Shown here piece after piece: positions 1 to 13,040 of a stretch of 64,000 nucleotides of DNA; position 1 is the first letter of the stretch, and the number at the start of each line of letters is the position of its first letter. The position numbers and the translations under genes are program-made. The notes under the pieces were generated by a model. It made no database searches and was not told where the DNA came from. It saw only the letters and a program-made list of their open reading frames with translations. The stretch comes from Membranipora membranacea (Eukaryota; Bryozoa; Gymnolaemata; Cheilostomatida; Membraniporidae): positions 24,290,062 through 24,354,061 of the forward strand of contig OU612074.1 of NCBI GenBank assembly GCA_914767715.1. The letters are read 5' to 3'.

Positions 1-2700
1 TATTTGCAAGCAAATATGAAGGAATACAACCAATCATATCGAATATCGAGGTCACGTGACATCATAATTGTTGGTCTCAAAGGATTCGGTATATGCCAAA
101 ACCCCCATATCCCAAGTCTTAACTCAAGTGCATGATCAGAACTGTTAATCGGCAAGCACTTCCTGTTCATGGTGGCATATTGGATTCGGGTCACATGACA
201 TCAAAAATGATGATGTCATAAGATTCGGTATGTGTCATAACCCCCGTATCCCAAGTTTTAACTCAATCGCATGATAAGAACTGTTAATCGGCAGCTATTA
301 ACTGTCTATGGGCCATATTGGATTTCGGGTCATGTGACATCAAAATTGATGATGTCATAATATTCGGTATATGCCAAAACCCCCATATCCCAAGTTTTAA
401 CTGAATCGCATCATAAGAACTGTTAGTTAGCTGCAATTTACAGTATATGGCGGCCATTTTGTATTTCGGGTCATGTGACATCATAGGCGATGATGTCATT
501 AGATTCGGTATACGTCAAAACCCCCATATCCAAAGTTTTAACTTAATCGCATGATTTGTTCTCAAGATATCATCAATATAAACATCAAAACCTCCTTCAC
601 TAATTAGTCTAATTAGCGAGTGTTACATAACAATTCAAAAACTCATTTAGTAATTTCTCATCTAGACATATGGAACTATGTTGTGACCAAGTAACATCCA
701 ATTCTGCCTCGTAGTTCTTGACTTATAAAAGCCCAAAAAGTGTTGCAATAATAATAATAAAAACTAGAAACGGTAAACATATTTGCAAGCAAATATAAAG
801 GAATACAACCAATATATTTGATTATCGAGGTCATGTGACATCATAATTGATGATGTCATAAGACTCGGTATATGCCGAAACCCCCTTATCTTAAGTCTCA
901 ACTCAATCGCATAATGAGAACAGCTAATCGGCAGCAATTAACTCTTTATGGCGGCCATATTGGATTTCGGGTCATGTGTTATTAAAAATGATGATGTCAT
1001 AAGATTCGGTATATGCCAAAACCCCCATATCCCAAGTTTTAACTCAATCGCATGATAAGAACTGTTAATCGGCAGCCACTTCCTGTTTATGGCGGCCATT
1101 TTGGATATCGGGTCATGTGAAATTGAAATTGATGATGTGATAAGATTCGGTATAGGTCAAAACCCCCAAATCCCAAGTTTTAACTCAATCGCATGATAAG
1201 AACTGTTAATTGGCAGCAGTTTACTGTTTATGGCGGCCATTTTGTATATCGGGTCATGTGACATAAAAATTGACGATGTCATGAGATTCGGTATATGCCA
1301 TAACCTCTGTATCCTAAGTTTCAACTCAATCGCATGATTTGTTCTCAAGATATCACCAAAAGAAAATCGAAAAAACATCCTCCACTAATTAGTGTAATTA
1401 GCAAATATTACATAACATTCCAAAACTTCGTTTTGCAATTTCTCATCTTGACATATGGGACTATGTTGTGACCATATATCATCAAATTCTGCCAAGTAGT
1501 TCTTGACATATAACAGAATGAAATTGGGTAAAAACGTTAAAAAAGGCAAAACCTCCTTCACTAATTAGTGTAATTAGCAAGTATTACATAACATTTTAAA
1601 ATTTCATTTCGCAATTTCTCATCTAAACATATGGAGCTATGTTTTGACCAAGTAACAGCAAATTCTGCCCGGTAGTTCTTGACTTATAAAAGCTACAAAA
1701 AGTGTTGCGAGACGAATAATAATAATAACTAGAAACGGTAAACATATTTGCAAGCAAATATAAAGGAATACAACCAATAGATTTGATTATCGAGGTCATG
1801 TGACATCATAATTGATGATGTCATAAGACTCGGTATAGGCCGAAACCCCCTTATCCCAAGTCTCAACTCAATCGCATGATGAGAACTGCTAATCGGCAGC
1901 AATTAACTCTCTATGGCGGCCATATTGGATTTCGAGTCATGTGTTATTAAAAATGATGATGTCATGAGATTCGGTATATGCCAAAACCCCCATATCCCAA
2001 GTTTTAACTCAATCGCATGATAAGAATTGTTAATCGGCAGCCACTTCCTGTTTATGGTGGCCATATTGGATATCGGGTCATGTGACATGAAAATTGATGA
2101 TGTCATAAGATTCGGTATAAGTCAAAACCCCCATATCCCAAGTTTCAACTCAATCGCATGATAAGAACTGTCAATCGGCAGCAATTCACTGTTTATGGCG
2201 GCCATTTTGTATATCGGGTCATGCGACAATAAAATTGATGATTTCATAAGATTCGGTATAAGTCAAAACCCCCATATCCCAAGTTTCAACTCAGTCGCAT
2301 GATTTGTTTTAAAGATATCACCAAAAGAAAAACGAAAAACATCCTCCACTAATTAGTGTAATTAGCAAATAAATTGCATAACAATTCAAAAATTGTCCAA
2401 CCATTTTTTCATCTTAACCTATAGGACTATGTTGTGACCAAGTATCATTAGAATCTGCCCAGTAGTTCTTGAGTTATAGAAGACTTAAGTTTGGTATAAT
2501 CAAGGTATGATTGATAAAAACAGCAAAACCTCCTTCACTAATTAGTCTAATTAGCGAGTGTTACATAACAATTCAAAAACTCATTAAGTAATTTCTCATC
2601 TAGACATATGCAACTATGTTGTGACCAAGTAACATCCAATTCTGCCTGGTAGTTCTTGACTTATAGAGGCCCAAAAAGTGTTGCAATAATAAAAATAATA
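1..2700. repeat. Satellite array, ~140-bp subunits with a ~963-bp higher-order period
   Basis: Related blocks recur throughout. Each carries ggcggccatattggatt, a gtcatgtgacat motif, gatgatgtcataagattcgg, an acccccatatcccaag motif and tcgcatgataagaactg. Subunits are about 140 bp apart. A larger unit is visible because the palindromic start atttgcaagcaaat occurs at about 1, 780 and 1743. Each large unit also holds a divergent segment with ctaattagtctaattagc. Short open frames here encode periodic MTSS..MSHDP peptides that follow the DNA period, so they are not genes. Class and mobility are unknown. Confidence 0.85.
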
Positions 2701-2865
2701 ATAAACCCTACTAAAGTAAAAGGAATACAACTTTGTTGTATTCCTAATAATAATAAACTCAACTAAAACAAAAGAAATACAACTTTGTTGTATTCCTAAT
2801 AATAATAAACCCTACTAAAGTAAAAGGAATACAACTTTGTTGTATTCCTAATAATAATAGCCATT
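2690..2865. repeat. Three tandem hairpin units (ggaatacaac/gttgtattcc)
   Basis: A unit of about 56 bp is repeated three times. Each holds the inverted repeat ggaatacaac-ttt-gttgtattcc flanked by AAT-rich linkers. The sequence aaggaatacaac also occurs in the adjacent satellite, so this block may be its edge. Confidence 0.75.
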
Positions 2866-2874
2866 CGCATCATG

Positions 2875-2997
2875 GTTGCACTAGTCTAAGTGCCCAGACT
2901 CCAAGGTGCAGGGAGTTACTTGCGCAAACTATTATAGTTTGCGCAAGCAACTCTCTGCGCCTTGGAGTCTGAGCACTTAGACTATGGTTGCACTAGC
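2875..2997. mobile_element. Short foldback (MITE-like) element
   Basis: Two arms of about 53 bp are near-perfect reverse complements and meet at about 2933. The left arm runs gcactagtctaagtg...tgcgcaaacta, and the right arm runs tagtttgcgcaagcaac...cacttagac. There is no coding capacity. The tip agtctaagtgctcagac also occurs near 16270 in the first synaptotagmin intron, which suggests a dispersed family. Confidence 0.7.
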
Positions 2998-5900
2998 TTG
3001 CCATGCACTTCTAGTAGCTTGACTCAGGAGGCTTTACTGGTTGTGGAGCAAGTCGATTGAATAATATAAAACTCAAGCACTTTCTAGACGATCAAATGTT
3101 TGACAAAGGTGAAAAAACCTATATATACATGAAATTACAACTAAACTACACATGAATAAAAATTTTGTTGAGATATTAATCATTGAAATAAGGTGGGAAA
3201 CCAATCAAGACCATTTGCGCCCAAGACTTATTTCCACATTTGAAGTTGAATGATGAGATTTCCTGCTAAATTACTGAATTCGAATCATTTAATTCATGAT
3301 CAGAATATTTTGTAAAATGTATTAACAATTTATAATCTTTGGTAATCACGGTATTAGGCTACCAGTAGCAGATTATAATTGTACTTGTTGCATTTGCGAC
3401 ATAGGATTATTGTGCCTCATACATTGATTGAATTGAAAGCTTGTTATAGAAGATGCTTTGTTTAGACAAAGAGAGTAAATCAAAGGCTAAGGTCTCTGGT
3501 GTATTGCGCAATCGTAAGCACACATCAGGCATACTTTCAAAAAACAGATATACATGTTACATTTTGCTTGCATGCAACTTACAATGATGCAAAAATCGGC
3601 ATATCTGGACAGCCCTATTCTGAATAACCAAAAGAAATTTGGAAGTAATCGGACTATTGGAAGTAGGTGTGCGATACATTACTTTGTTAGTAACGGCTGT
3701 TTTTTGTAAATTTCTTTGAGAAATAATATTTTTTAAAATATTATTGTGGCTCATTGGGTTTATATTGGTATAACACATAATTATATGTGGGTTTAGTTCA
3801 CCCATGTTAAATACACTTCCCTAGAGTGAAGTTCAAAGTTTGGTCAGGAGGAGATAATCACCAAACTCAGCCAATACTTTTAATGAACTGAGTGTACCAG
3901 CACAAACTTTCTATGTAGAATTCGGGTTGCGCCCATAAAATACTGGACTGTATTGCTCAATGGTTGGATGATAGGACTTGTGCTATCAGCTGACTTTGGT
4001 TACACATTAACGTACTAATAGATTGCCAGCCATCCTTTACTTTTGAAGCTTTAGTTACCAAAGTAAGCTACTTGTCCACTCCTAGCCTGTCTTAACAAGC
4101 TTTGTTCAGTGCGGGGGGGGGGAGGGAAACTGACACCGAACAAAGCTTGTCCCTCCATGCATAAAAAAATTAGTACCACTATCTAGTACTATATGTTTGG
4201 CATGCATTGCTTACTTGAGAGACAGACACAGAATGTCTACAACTAAGAATATTTCCACTCATGTTGGCTCTTTCTAGCCAACCCAAGACTGTTTCCTACC
4301 TTAGCATGCATCACCTAGGTTAGCATACTTTCAGCTTGTTCTAGATCTTTCAGCAAACTTCCTGTTGTTGTGAGTTTAGATTGACAAGTGCTACAGTCTT
4401 TGAGTTTTATTTTGATGACTCATTCCAAGGGCATAGTTTAGGGGTAGGCAACGAGACTGATAGTACTGTCTTAGTCCTATTTCAATGTATTTTAAATGTC
4501 ATAGATATTTTATGATATTACTTCGGAAATAATAGACTAGGTCTACATAGTCCTAGAAAACAATACAGACAAACATTACTGGTGTTATCTTTTCCCTATC
4601 ATGAGAAGAAATCAGACTATCAATCATTGTTTACAAAATCCTAGCAACTAGATGAGATGTTGGACAAATTAAATGTGGATGAGTCTCTCTCTCATGCAAA
4701 CTGCATAGCAGATGGCATAAATCTGACAATTGTGTCCAAAACAGTAATAGGTCACCGACAGTCTAGGGATACATTTGGACCACTCAGTCACTAAAATATC
4801 CTCTTTTTTTTCTGTCCCAATGGTTGTACTCTTCTTGGTGGTACAAGCACAATGAGCTTCCTACCACTGCAATTAGTCCACTCATCCCTGAGACACATAA
4901 TCAGAAGCCAATAATAATAAAGGGAAAATACCCACTAGGTCAACTTGTCAGTGCAGTCAGTAAGGAGTTACTCTTGGTTTTAGGTATCTAATGATTTTAT
5001 AAATAGCATGAATAATGATGGTCTTCGATGTGTCTAGCAGTTCTATGTCTATGTCAAATCTATGTCCTGGCCATATTCAACATGATACAATTTTCTTTTC
5101 TATTCGCAAACATTTATTATGCATATACAGTATATTATATATATATTCTTACTTCAACTCAGTGTTAAGTGTAGACATGGTGGTATGAATCAACCCAAGT
5201 CTAGTCAATCACATAGAATACATCATGATAATTTTACTTGAACAAGATGCAGATGCAATAAAGTTTCAGGAGTTTTTGGTTTATTGCAGAATTTTCTCAA
5301 AAGACAGCTAGTATCATCCCAGCTCATATGCAGGTAGATCACTTTTCAAGTTAACGAGTTTACATTTCCCTGTAAAGACTAAAGTTTTTTATTCCATGCA
5401 TATGGACATAAAAACCGGTACATTTTATCAAGCCGACTCTTCTTCATTCTATGAGGAAGTTCAATATAAGAAAAGCTCATAACACAACATGTCAATGTGT
5501 CTTATTAGTAATCCTTTCAGTTTCCGTGTTTAACCATTCCATCGACTCTGTTTACGCTTTGTAAACCAGCCAACCATGTTGTGTTATCACCAACAGATTG
5601 TCACACTGCTCGCTTTCTGCTCTTTCCGACTGTGGAATAGGCACCCGCATAATTTCTTACTTGAATTGACTGACTTGTTATACAGGCTGGCTGACCTGTA
5701 AAATATAAATTATCACGTCATGATTTTCATTGAAATCCCTGTTCTGTTAAACAATAAAACATAATATTGAAAGCAGTTTTATTGATCATTGATGGCTTCT
5801 GACATTAGTCAGGTCAAGATGTAATAATTGCTCAGACCAGGATGTTTGGACCTCCCAGATCAGACTGGGTTGTTTATTGACAACTTGTTCAACACTTTGG

Positions 5901-7587
5901 AGTTGTCCTCCCCATAATTCTGCAGTCAAAGAGCTTGCAACTCCCAAAAGTGTCCATATTGCCAAGTCATGTGAATACTGTACAACAGAAAAATAATGAC
6001 CTGATTTAGCCTGAGCAGGGAGAATTCTCCCTAGCCTGAGCAGGCTAGGCTGCCCAGGCTAAACTTGATTGACATTACAACAGCTCTGATGCAGATAGAG
6101 CTGCATGGCTTTTGCAGATTTCGAATGCTGCATTATCATAATTGCCTGGTGTGCAGCTCTACTAGTAGCCCATACTTTTGTCAAGGAATATTGTACTTCA
6201 AAAATACCTGCTACATTCTATTGTCTTGGCAAGACAATTCTGTTTCTTTGATAAGCACACACAAGTCATGTGCTGCACCAGTAGCTAGAGGTAGTAGCTG
6301 TAAGAATCATTCCAGTGTCCTATAAAAGAAGAAAAGAGTCCTAGCTAGTAGCAAATTGACTACTAGAGTATTTTGTAGAGGTAGACTAGGCAGGTTGTTT
6401 AGCTGAATGTTTCCCAGTAGAAGGCCCAAAGGACACAAAAATAACAGTATTATATCTCAGATACAGATAATCGGGGTGATATATAGCATAGGAACACATA
6501 TATGTGACACAACATCAAGCTAGTGTCACAGCACAGCTAACAAGAGGGTAATGGCAGTCAAGAGTTCAGATTGTGAGGCGGAAAAGAGGTGTTGTCATCA
6601 TAAGCCAGAATTAAAGAACCACATCAGCCTAAATCATAGGCAATGAGTGAAATCCAAGGCACAAACATGTGTAGAACAAATATTCAACATCACTTTTTGT
6701 GTTTACTAATTCATCAGGTGGCAGTTACATTGCATTTAAAAGATTAAAATTGAAATTTTCAGTAATATAAAATATCACATTTAAGCTACCATTGAAAGCA
6801 AAATCGGGCAGTGACAACATATCTTATTTACAAGAGGGAACAATGAAGATCTTATAAGAATTCAGAAGGGGTTTTTAGACCCAAATATTCAACAGCAACA
6901 AACTGAGTCATAATTTAAATTAAGTCAATTTTTAAAGCAAATATTCAGGATTTACCACCTCATCTTTAGCATATCATTACGATGTGACCGCCATTTAATA
7001 GGCTCTTTTCATTGTGATATATCAAATCTACAGTCTTTCTTACCTCTGTTATGTCATTTTGAAGTGTTTCAATCCTTATCCAGTGGGAGAAATGTCATTG
7101 CATCAAGAAATGACATTTCAAAAAAAATTCAGCTCTTTGATCTTTATACGTAGTCTGAGACCGTTGCCAACCCCTACCCTTGCTTATTCCATTGGGATCC
7201 CCACCTCCCAAAGATTTGAAAAAAACCCCAACAGAAGTCGGTCAACATCTATAAGCCGCTTGATTGGACATTCAATGCCTAGTTAGCCAATCACAATAGC
7301 TGTTTTAGTGACTCAACACTTCCCTTTCTACAGGCAGGGATATGTCCAGGAGGGCACAACTCACATATCTTGCCTGTCATTTAATGAAACTGAAAACAAT
7401 GTTGTGTTTTTATTTGGATTAAGGTCTAGCTGTGAGCATTCTCCCTGATGTGAGCTCACAATAAAACATAAGCAGGAAGCAATATATATATATATAGTTG
7501 CTTTATATTTGATCAGGGATTTTAAAATTCAAAATCTGTTATTGATCTTTTGATATAAAAACAAAAAAGTTGAATCGAGGGTGACTT
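2998..7587. other. Gene-free stretch, no supported coding exon
   Basis: The open frames here are short and isolated, without splice-site context or recognisable protein similarity. A truncated foldback copy lies at about 4085-4153 (tagcctgtcttaacaagc / gaacaaagcttgtccc). A small palindromic run around agcctgagcagg sits at about 6006-6062. I see nothing else. Confidence 0.5.
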
Positions 7588-8367
7588 TTAAACATTATGA
7601 TAGAAAATGAGCGGACGCTTCGATCGGAGTTCGGTTCGAGTGGATGGTGGTATGGGCAGGTCTAGGCGGGCGGATCTCCGAGGGGGTGCTGCAGGAGTAT
7701 AGCTATGGGCTAGCTGGTGGAGACAATGTTCAGGGCTGCCCATGATGCGATTGATGTAACTCTTGCTGGTGTCTTCGAGTAGAGTGAGAATGGGCACTAT
7801 TTCGGCTGTTTGAACGCGTTCATCGTAGTCTTGGCTGCTTGGGTCCATGATCTTCAGAGCTAAGTTTTCTAGTCTTACTAGCCGCAGTCTCTGCTCACCG
7901 GTTGTGAATGAGTACCAGGACGGGCAGGCGTAGAGGATGATTGGTCGAATGCATGTTGTGTAGAATTTTCTCATGATGTGTGTCGGTACTCCTGATCTCT
8001 CCAGGTCTAGTAGTGAGTACACAAGACCACGGGTTTTCTTTATAACATGATCCATGTGATCTTTGAATGTCAGATGTTCATCAATAATGACGCCGAGAAA
8101 CTTGGTGCTGGTCTCGTTCGAGATCTGCTCACCATTCATTGTGAAGGTGGGTGCTTCAGGGACGAAGTTGTTGTTGATGTTAGAGATGGACATGGTGACA
8201 GACTTCTTCGGATTAGCGATCATGTTGTGGTTGCTGCACCATCTAGTGGTCTCGTCGATGGCGGTCTGAAGATTGTTGTTGGCGTCGAGGTGTGGTTTGG
8301 TGTGAGAGTAATGTCGCTGGCATATTTGATGGTTTCATTTGAGGTAGTGGCAATATCCCACATGTAA
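7588..8367 (-). pseudogene. 5'-truncated non-LTR retrotransposon reverse-transcriptase relic
   Basis: The minus-strand frame 8223-7588 (211 aa) matches the C-terminal part of a LINE-type reverse transcriptase. It has N-P-K-K-S, then T-K-F-L-G-V-I-I-D near residues 40-48, L-T-F-K-D-H, and the thumb-like R-K-F-Y-T-T-C-I-R-P-I-I-L-Y-A. The frame opens further upstream: W-C-S-N-H-N-M precedes the first Met. In another frame just 5' of that, the minus strand reads N-E-T-I-K-Y-A-S-D-I-T-L. This is the catalytic Y-x-D-D box with the first Asp replaced by Ser. The frame change between the two segments shows an indel. Nothing RT-like is visible above about 8367. This is a dead, 5'-truncated insertion, and I cannot assign the clade. 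Confidence 0.8.
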
Positions 8368-10198
8368 GACATGAAAGAACATATTCAGCGCACTAGAACA
8401 CTGATATAGTCATACATTCTCCACATTTGTTAACGATTCTTGTTATCAGTGAATATAAGTTTTGTTTCTACTTCTTTAGAAGAGGATCTGAGCATCACAA
8501 CAAATGGACAGAATGATAGAGAAGCTACTTTCTATAAGTGGAAGGTTATAAGAGATTAGTCACAGTAACCTGATATATTACTGGTCATCTACACTGCAGT
8601 ACTTCAGAGATAGATCTCTTCACAAGTTCAAACGTTATACCATCACCATGTTTCCATGTGAATTTTGAGGTCTGCCTATATCGAGCTGAGTTGTCACCTC
8701 TTGCTTTTACTTTATTTTCTCAAATGATTAGTAAGACCAACTCTTATATCAGATTACATGGTTTATTATAAATAATGTTATATTTATCTTACTCGTTACC
8801 TATCTCACGATTTATAAGATATCCCCGTCTTTTCAATGGACATTTGAAAAGGGATCATATTGTGTTGAAGCGGCTTATTCCTATGAACTTCTACCATCTT
8901 TCATCAAAATTTTATATCAGATTTTTTAATTGATACAGTTACACCTAAGATATTGGTATGAGGAGTTTGTTTGCTGTCAAAGCTCTCAAGATTAAGCTGA
9001 CTTATTTCAAAGACAATTTTCAGCTAATAAGAATTTTTCTAAACATACACTTTCTACTGATATATGTTTAGACAATAATATGTGTGCCTCATTATTATAT
9101 TAATTTCCTTGACTATGGATGGTTGTATGAGTTCAAATTTGCTTGTAAATATTACGGCTTCTAGTTATAGTTCTATCCTAGTGACTGAGTGATTAATTTT
9201 TCTGATATTAGAATAATATAATGGTTCCAGCTGCTATTTAATTTCAGCATCTTATCACATAACAAACTGTCATGTTGATTTACAAATAAAAATTTATAAT
9301 TGAATTGTGATATCAACTTTATTTTGTACTATACTGGATTAAAAAGAGCGGCTACAATTGCATCACCGTCAAAGCTAGCCTGTCTTGAAAAGCCTTGTTC
9401 AGTGGAGGGAGGATCAAACCGAACAAAGCTTGTCAAGACAGGCTAAGTCAAAGCCAAGAGCAAAGGCAGTCACTCCCAATTCCATCGCTTGTCTTAAATC
9501 AGTTTGTTTGAATCAGCCTCCATCTCCAGCCACTAAATGCAGCACAGTCTACTCACTATCGACTTGTCGATAGTAGCTAGAAGAAGATAACTCAAATTAT
9601 CTCTGTTCTTATATTGTTTTAATCACTGCCTGCGGCTTGTGTACATAGATTATGCCTTTGGTAAAGATTGGAGATTCACAGGTAATCAGAATAAGTCTAA
9701 GCTCTCAGACGGCTACATCGCTAGTTACTGGCCTTACATTATCAACGACAGAAGATGAATGAATGATAACTTAAAGGGCAACCGAAGTTTCAAACAAGTT
9801 CTTTTTGATCAAAAGAAGATTGCACCTTATGCATTGGGAAAAAGATCAGATCTAAATCAGATGATTATTCAGTGAAAATTCTTGTGAAGCGTTTCAGCCA
9901 TCAGGTGCTTAAGGCATCTCAAATGTTGCTCAAACCCAGTTAAAATAGAACCACCAGTCAGAAAACTGATAGGCTTCAGTGTGCTTAGCTTTTTGACGAA
10001 GCGATTCGTATTCATGAAGTTAGTAGGTAAGTTGTCCTCTCTCTAAACAAGTAAAGATAACTCCTGACTCAGTCCCTTACAGTATTAATCAGCTTAGATA
10101 GGATGACTACATGCGTGTTAATGTGTATGTGAGGCCAGCAAGCTATCTTTTAATTGGATTGAAGTCAGAAACACATTGGTGATTATTGCAAAGTGATT
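8368..10198. other. Gene-free stretch, AT-rich
   Basis: I see no supported exon. The only structured feature is the foldback element at about 9372-9447, listed separately. Confidence 0.45.
9372..9447. mobile_element. Short foldback (MITE-like) element
   Basis: Inverted arms tagcctgtcttgaaaagc...ttgttc and gaacaaagc...gtcaagacaggcta enclose about 20 bp. The same family occurs at about 4085-4153 (right arm truncated), and single-arm pieces lie near 11500 and 46853-46870. This identifies a dispersed short foldback family. Confidence 0.75.
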
Positions 10199-10350
10199 TG
10201 ACATAGCAAACTGACATAGCGATCTGACATAGCGATCTGACATAGCGATTTGACATAGCGATCTGACATAGCGATCTGACATAGCGATTTGACATAGCGA
10301 TCTGACATAGCGATTTGACATAGCGATCTGATATAGAAATCTGACAGGAT
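10199..10350. repeat. Minisatellite, ~15-bp unit (gacatagcgatct)
   Basis: About ten copies of a 15-bp unit alternate gacatagcgatct and gacatagcgattt. The flanks (gatgactacatgc, ccaacaagctatctttta) are duplicated on both sides, so a larger ~240-bp duplication surrounds the array. The minus frame encodes a periodic peptide and is not a gene. Confidence 0.85.
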
Positions 10351-10756
10351 GACTACATGCATGTTAATGTGTGTGTGAGGCCAACAAGCTATCTTTTAAT
10401 TCAATTGAAGTCAGAAACACATTCAATTGAGATGCAGATCACAGTATAATGGAGATACCAGATGGTGACAGGATACAGGAGAGTATACCCTCCTACTTTA
10501 TGCTCACACTTAACTTAATCCTTGTAGTTGTCGGATTCACACAGGACTTCAGAGTCCAAGAATGAACATTTAGTTTTATGTTATATTTATTTGAGTCAGC
10601 CTTGTTGATATTTAGACAGCCCAACTGTGAGTTAGATTTGAGAAGGTACCTGCTGCAGAATGTCAATGTATTCGGTTTTTATTATTAGAAGGTGAAAGGC
10701 AACTTTACATGACTTCTATTAGCTTTAAATTTTATAATAGTTTACAGCCTTAAATC

Positions 10757-12469
10757 TTATTCAGGTAGGGGTGGATAAGGTTCTACACTATCTCCACATG
10801 ACCACATAGTTTCCTGCAGCATCTTAAATGTCTTCCTCAGACTCTGAGCTTCTGCACCGAAGTACCATCCTTTCCCTACAAACAATAATTGAGTATATTT
10901 GATGAGGTATAAAAATACAGAGTTTGCAAACAATACTCCCACAATGTAACACTCCCACAACACACCACTAGTATGATGCAACACTTTGACAATCAACCAC
11001 TACTGACTAATGGGCTCAATTGACGCCCCAGGTGTGCTCCGACCTGCCTGCAAACTGAGAGCAGCTTGGCGCCGAATATGGCGGCAGCGCTCTTTAGGCA
11101 CTCTTATTTCTCAGTCTTCTGACAGAGACAACACTTGCGATTTACTAACATTCTTTCACCAACCAAACTTTACTGCAACACATATTATCTTTGGTACATA
11201 CTTGTACAGATACCCATGACAGGCATCCAATCATCACAGCACCACCTATCAGCTCCAGTTATCATCTCCCCTGCACCTCTACCTGGACAGAACATCCTCC
11301 ATGTGGCTCTCTTATCTATAGAGGACATAATGTCACGTCTACCGACAGCCATACCATTCTTCAACTCAGGTGTACACAACCTTTAGAAAATAAATAGAAT
11401 AAGTATTAGAATCAACGTTTCTTTTCCAAATAGTGATTCATCAACACATGTTAATCAGGGATGGTAGGTCAGCCCAACCACCAATAATACTACACTGTCT
11501 TGACAAGCTTGGTTTATGTGGAAGCGAAGTCTGTCGGCAGTGACTTACTATACTAGATGGAAGTTTTCCTTCTCACAGCAACGATAAAAATCTTCACAAT
11601 TTCTAGTTTTCATTCTATGTTTACTTTACATACAAAAAAATGTAATTAAGACAATGCAGAGTAAGCAAGCACAGGGAACCAAATATTGAGGCGAATTTCA
11701 TCCTTGTTGTGTGAGATGAGAAAGCTCTTCTCGACTGATTAAATGCTCCTCGTCATTTTGAAAGCAAGTGTTGAAAAGATTTGTTTCCCTCCGTCCGACA
11801 GCTAACCAGTGTTATATCATTCCAACTCTCCGGATGCGCTGCCGGCAGTTCAAAGGAGAAAAACTTCTAATGGAGGCAAAGAAGTCATAATCGATCTAGT
11901 CATATCACTTCCCCACTCTGCACTCAGACAAAGTTGTAGAGACATTCTACAGTATGGTAACATCACTTCTCTGCTGCAGCCACTTCTGTGGCCGCTGCTG
12001 CTTTGTGGTCAATAATTCAAAATAACAGATGATATAATAGACTAATTATCAGTTCATGCTGAAAGGGATAAATATCTTCAGCAAAACAACCAAAATGTTT
12101 TACACAAATATGGACAAAATGAGACTAGATAATAACTAACCCCATTTCTCCTCTCTCCATAGATAACCAGGTATATAAGAATACTCTTAGTTGTGTAGAA
12201 TGATCCAGTTTATAGATATCGTAGCCCAAATTTCTCAGTGTAGAGATCTGTTTATCCACTGTAGTTGTCATCGGATATCTGACAGCTGTCACAGACAACA
12301 GAAGACAGGTGCTCACCAGGACAGCTGTAGAAAATGTCTGTATGACAGCCATACTTGTAGTTTTCTGATGATCCAGTGAATCTTCTGACCACCATGCGAG
12401 GATAAGATATGTCAGTTGAACGATTACCGATACCATTATAGGTAGACGTGATGTCATGTGAATTACCAT
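10757..12469 (-). CDS. Predicted membrane protein, three coding exons, family not recognised
   Basis: Coding exons on the minus strand are 12469-12141, 11380-11202 and 10875-10757 (stop TAA), giving 208 aa. The junctions agree in phase. Exon 1 ends GG before gttagt (phase 2), exon 2 begins after tctaaag and ends A before gtatgt (phase 1), and exon 3 begins after tttgtag. The start is the first Met after an in-frame TGA. Two hydrophobic segments are visible: about residues 11-27 (I-M-V-S-V-I-V-Q-L-T-Y-L-I-L-A-W-W) and 40-64 (S-M-A-V-I-Q...L-L-L-S-V-T-A-V). The rest is polar with several Cys (C-T-P-E-L, R-M-F-C-P-G-R-G, W-C-C-D-D-W) and ends P-Y-P-P-L-P-E. This could be an extracellular disulphide region after the second segment. 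Consistent phases and codon quality argue for a real gene. I do not recognise the family, and exons farther 5' may exist. Confidence 0.65.
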
Positions 12470-12883
12470 ATGTCATAGTGATTATACAGGTCTGTCCTGC
12501 TTGGATCTATGTGACTCTTGATCATATGAGCTGATAATAAGTCAGTAGTCTGTGTGAGAACTGCAAACTTATGGTCACACGACCTGCCTGATATTGAAGA
12601 TGATTGGTGATGCTGGCTGGCTGCTGCCGAGGCATACAAACCCCCAAATGTGGCTAAGATAGTTAGTGGGAATTATTAATTTATCTAAGTAATGATTGCA
12701 TACCATGAGAATTCATTGATTGAGAGTACTTATCTCTGTTCTCTTACTAATAACCAGTAAAAGTTATGAAAAGCTGAGAATAGCTGATGAATAGCCTTTA
12801 TACAATCAATGATATAAGGAGTTACCCACCCCTGTATGAAGGTTACATAACTCCAGTGATATAAGTATTTTACTTCATTGTTT

Positions 12884-13040
12884 TGGCTGCAATGGGTGAG
12901 GTATGGGTCTTGCAATCGAGAGGTCCTGTGTTCGATTCCCAGCAGATCACAGTGCTGTCAGGAAGAGCATCCGACCTCAAGTGCTCCTGTTGAGGATCGA
13001 GGACCCGTACTGATACCGGAAACAAAAAAACCAAGAATCA
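12884..13040 (+). mobile_element. tRNA-derived SINE
   Basis: The head resembles a tRNA gene: ggctgcaatgggtgagg resembles an A box and tgttcgattcc is a good B box (about 12929-12939), at near-tRNA spacing. The following aggaagagcatccgacc matches the conserved body seen downstream of the tRNA part in many invertebrate SINEs. The head does not close into a clean acceptor stem, so this is a retroposed SINE rather than a working tRNA gene. The 3' limit is uncertain. Confidence 0.65.

Noticed and set aside
284-2106. Several minus-strand open frames sharing MTSS..MSHDP
   Set aside because: They repeat with the satellite unit and have no conserved protein features.
8047-8367. Plus-strand 106-codon open frame
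   Set aside because: It is antisense to the reverse-transcriptase relic on the minus strand.
12884-12955. Possible functional tRNA gene
   Set aside because: The B box is good, but the acceptor stem does not pair and a SINE body follows directly.
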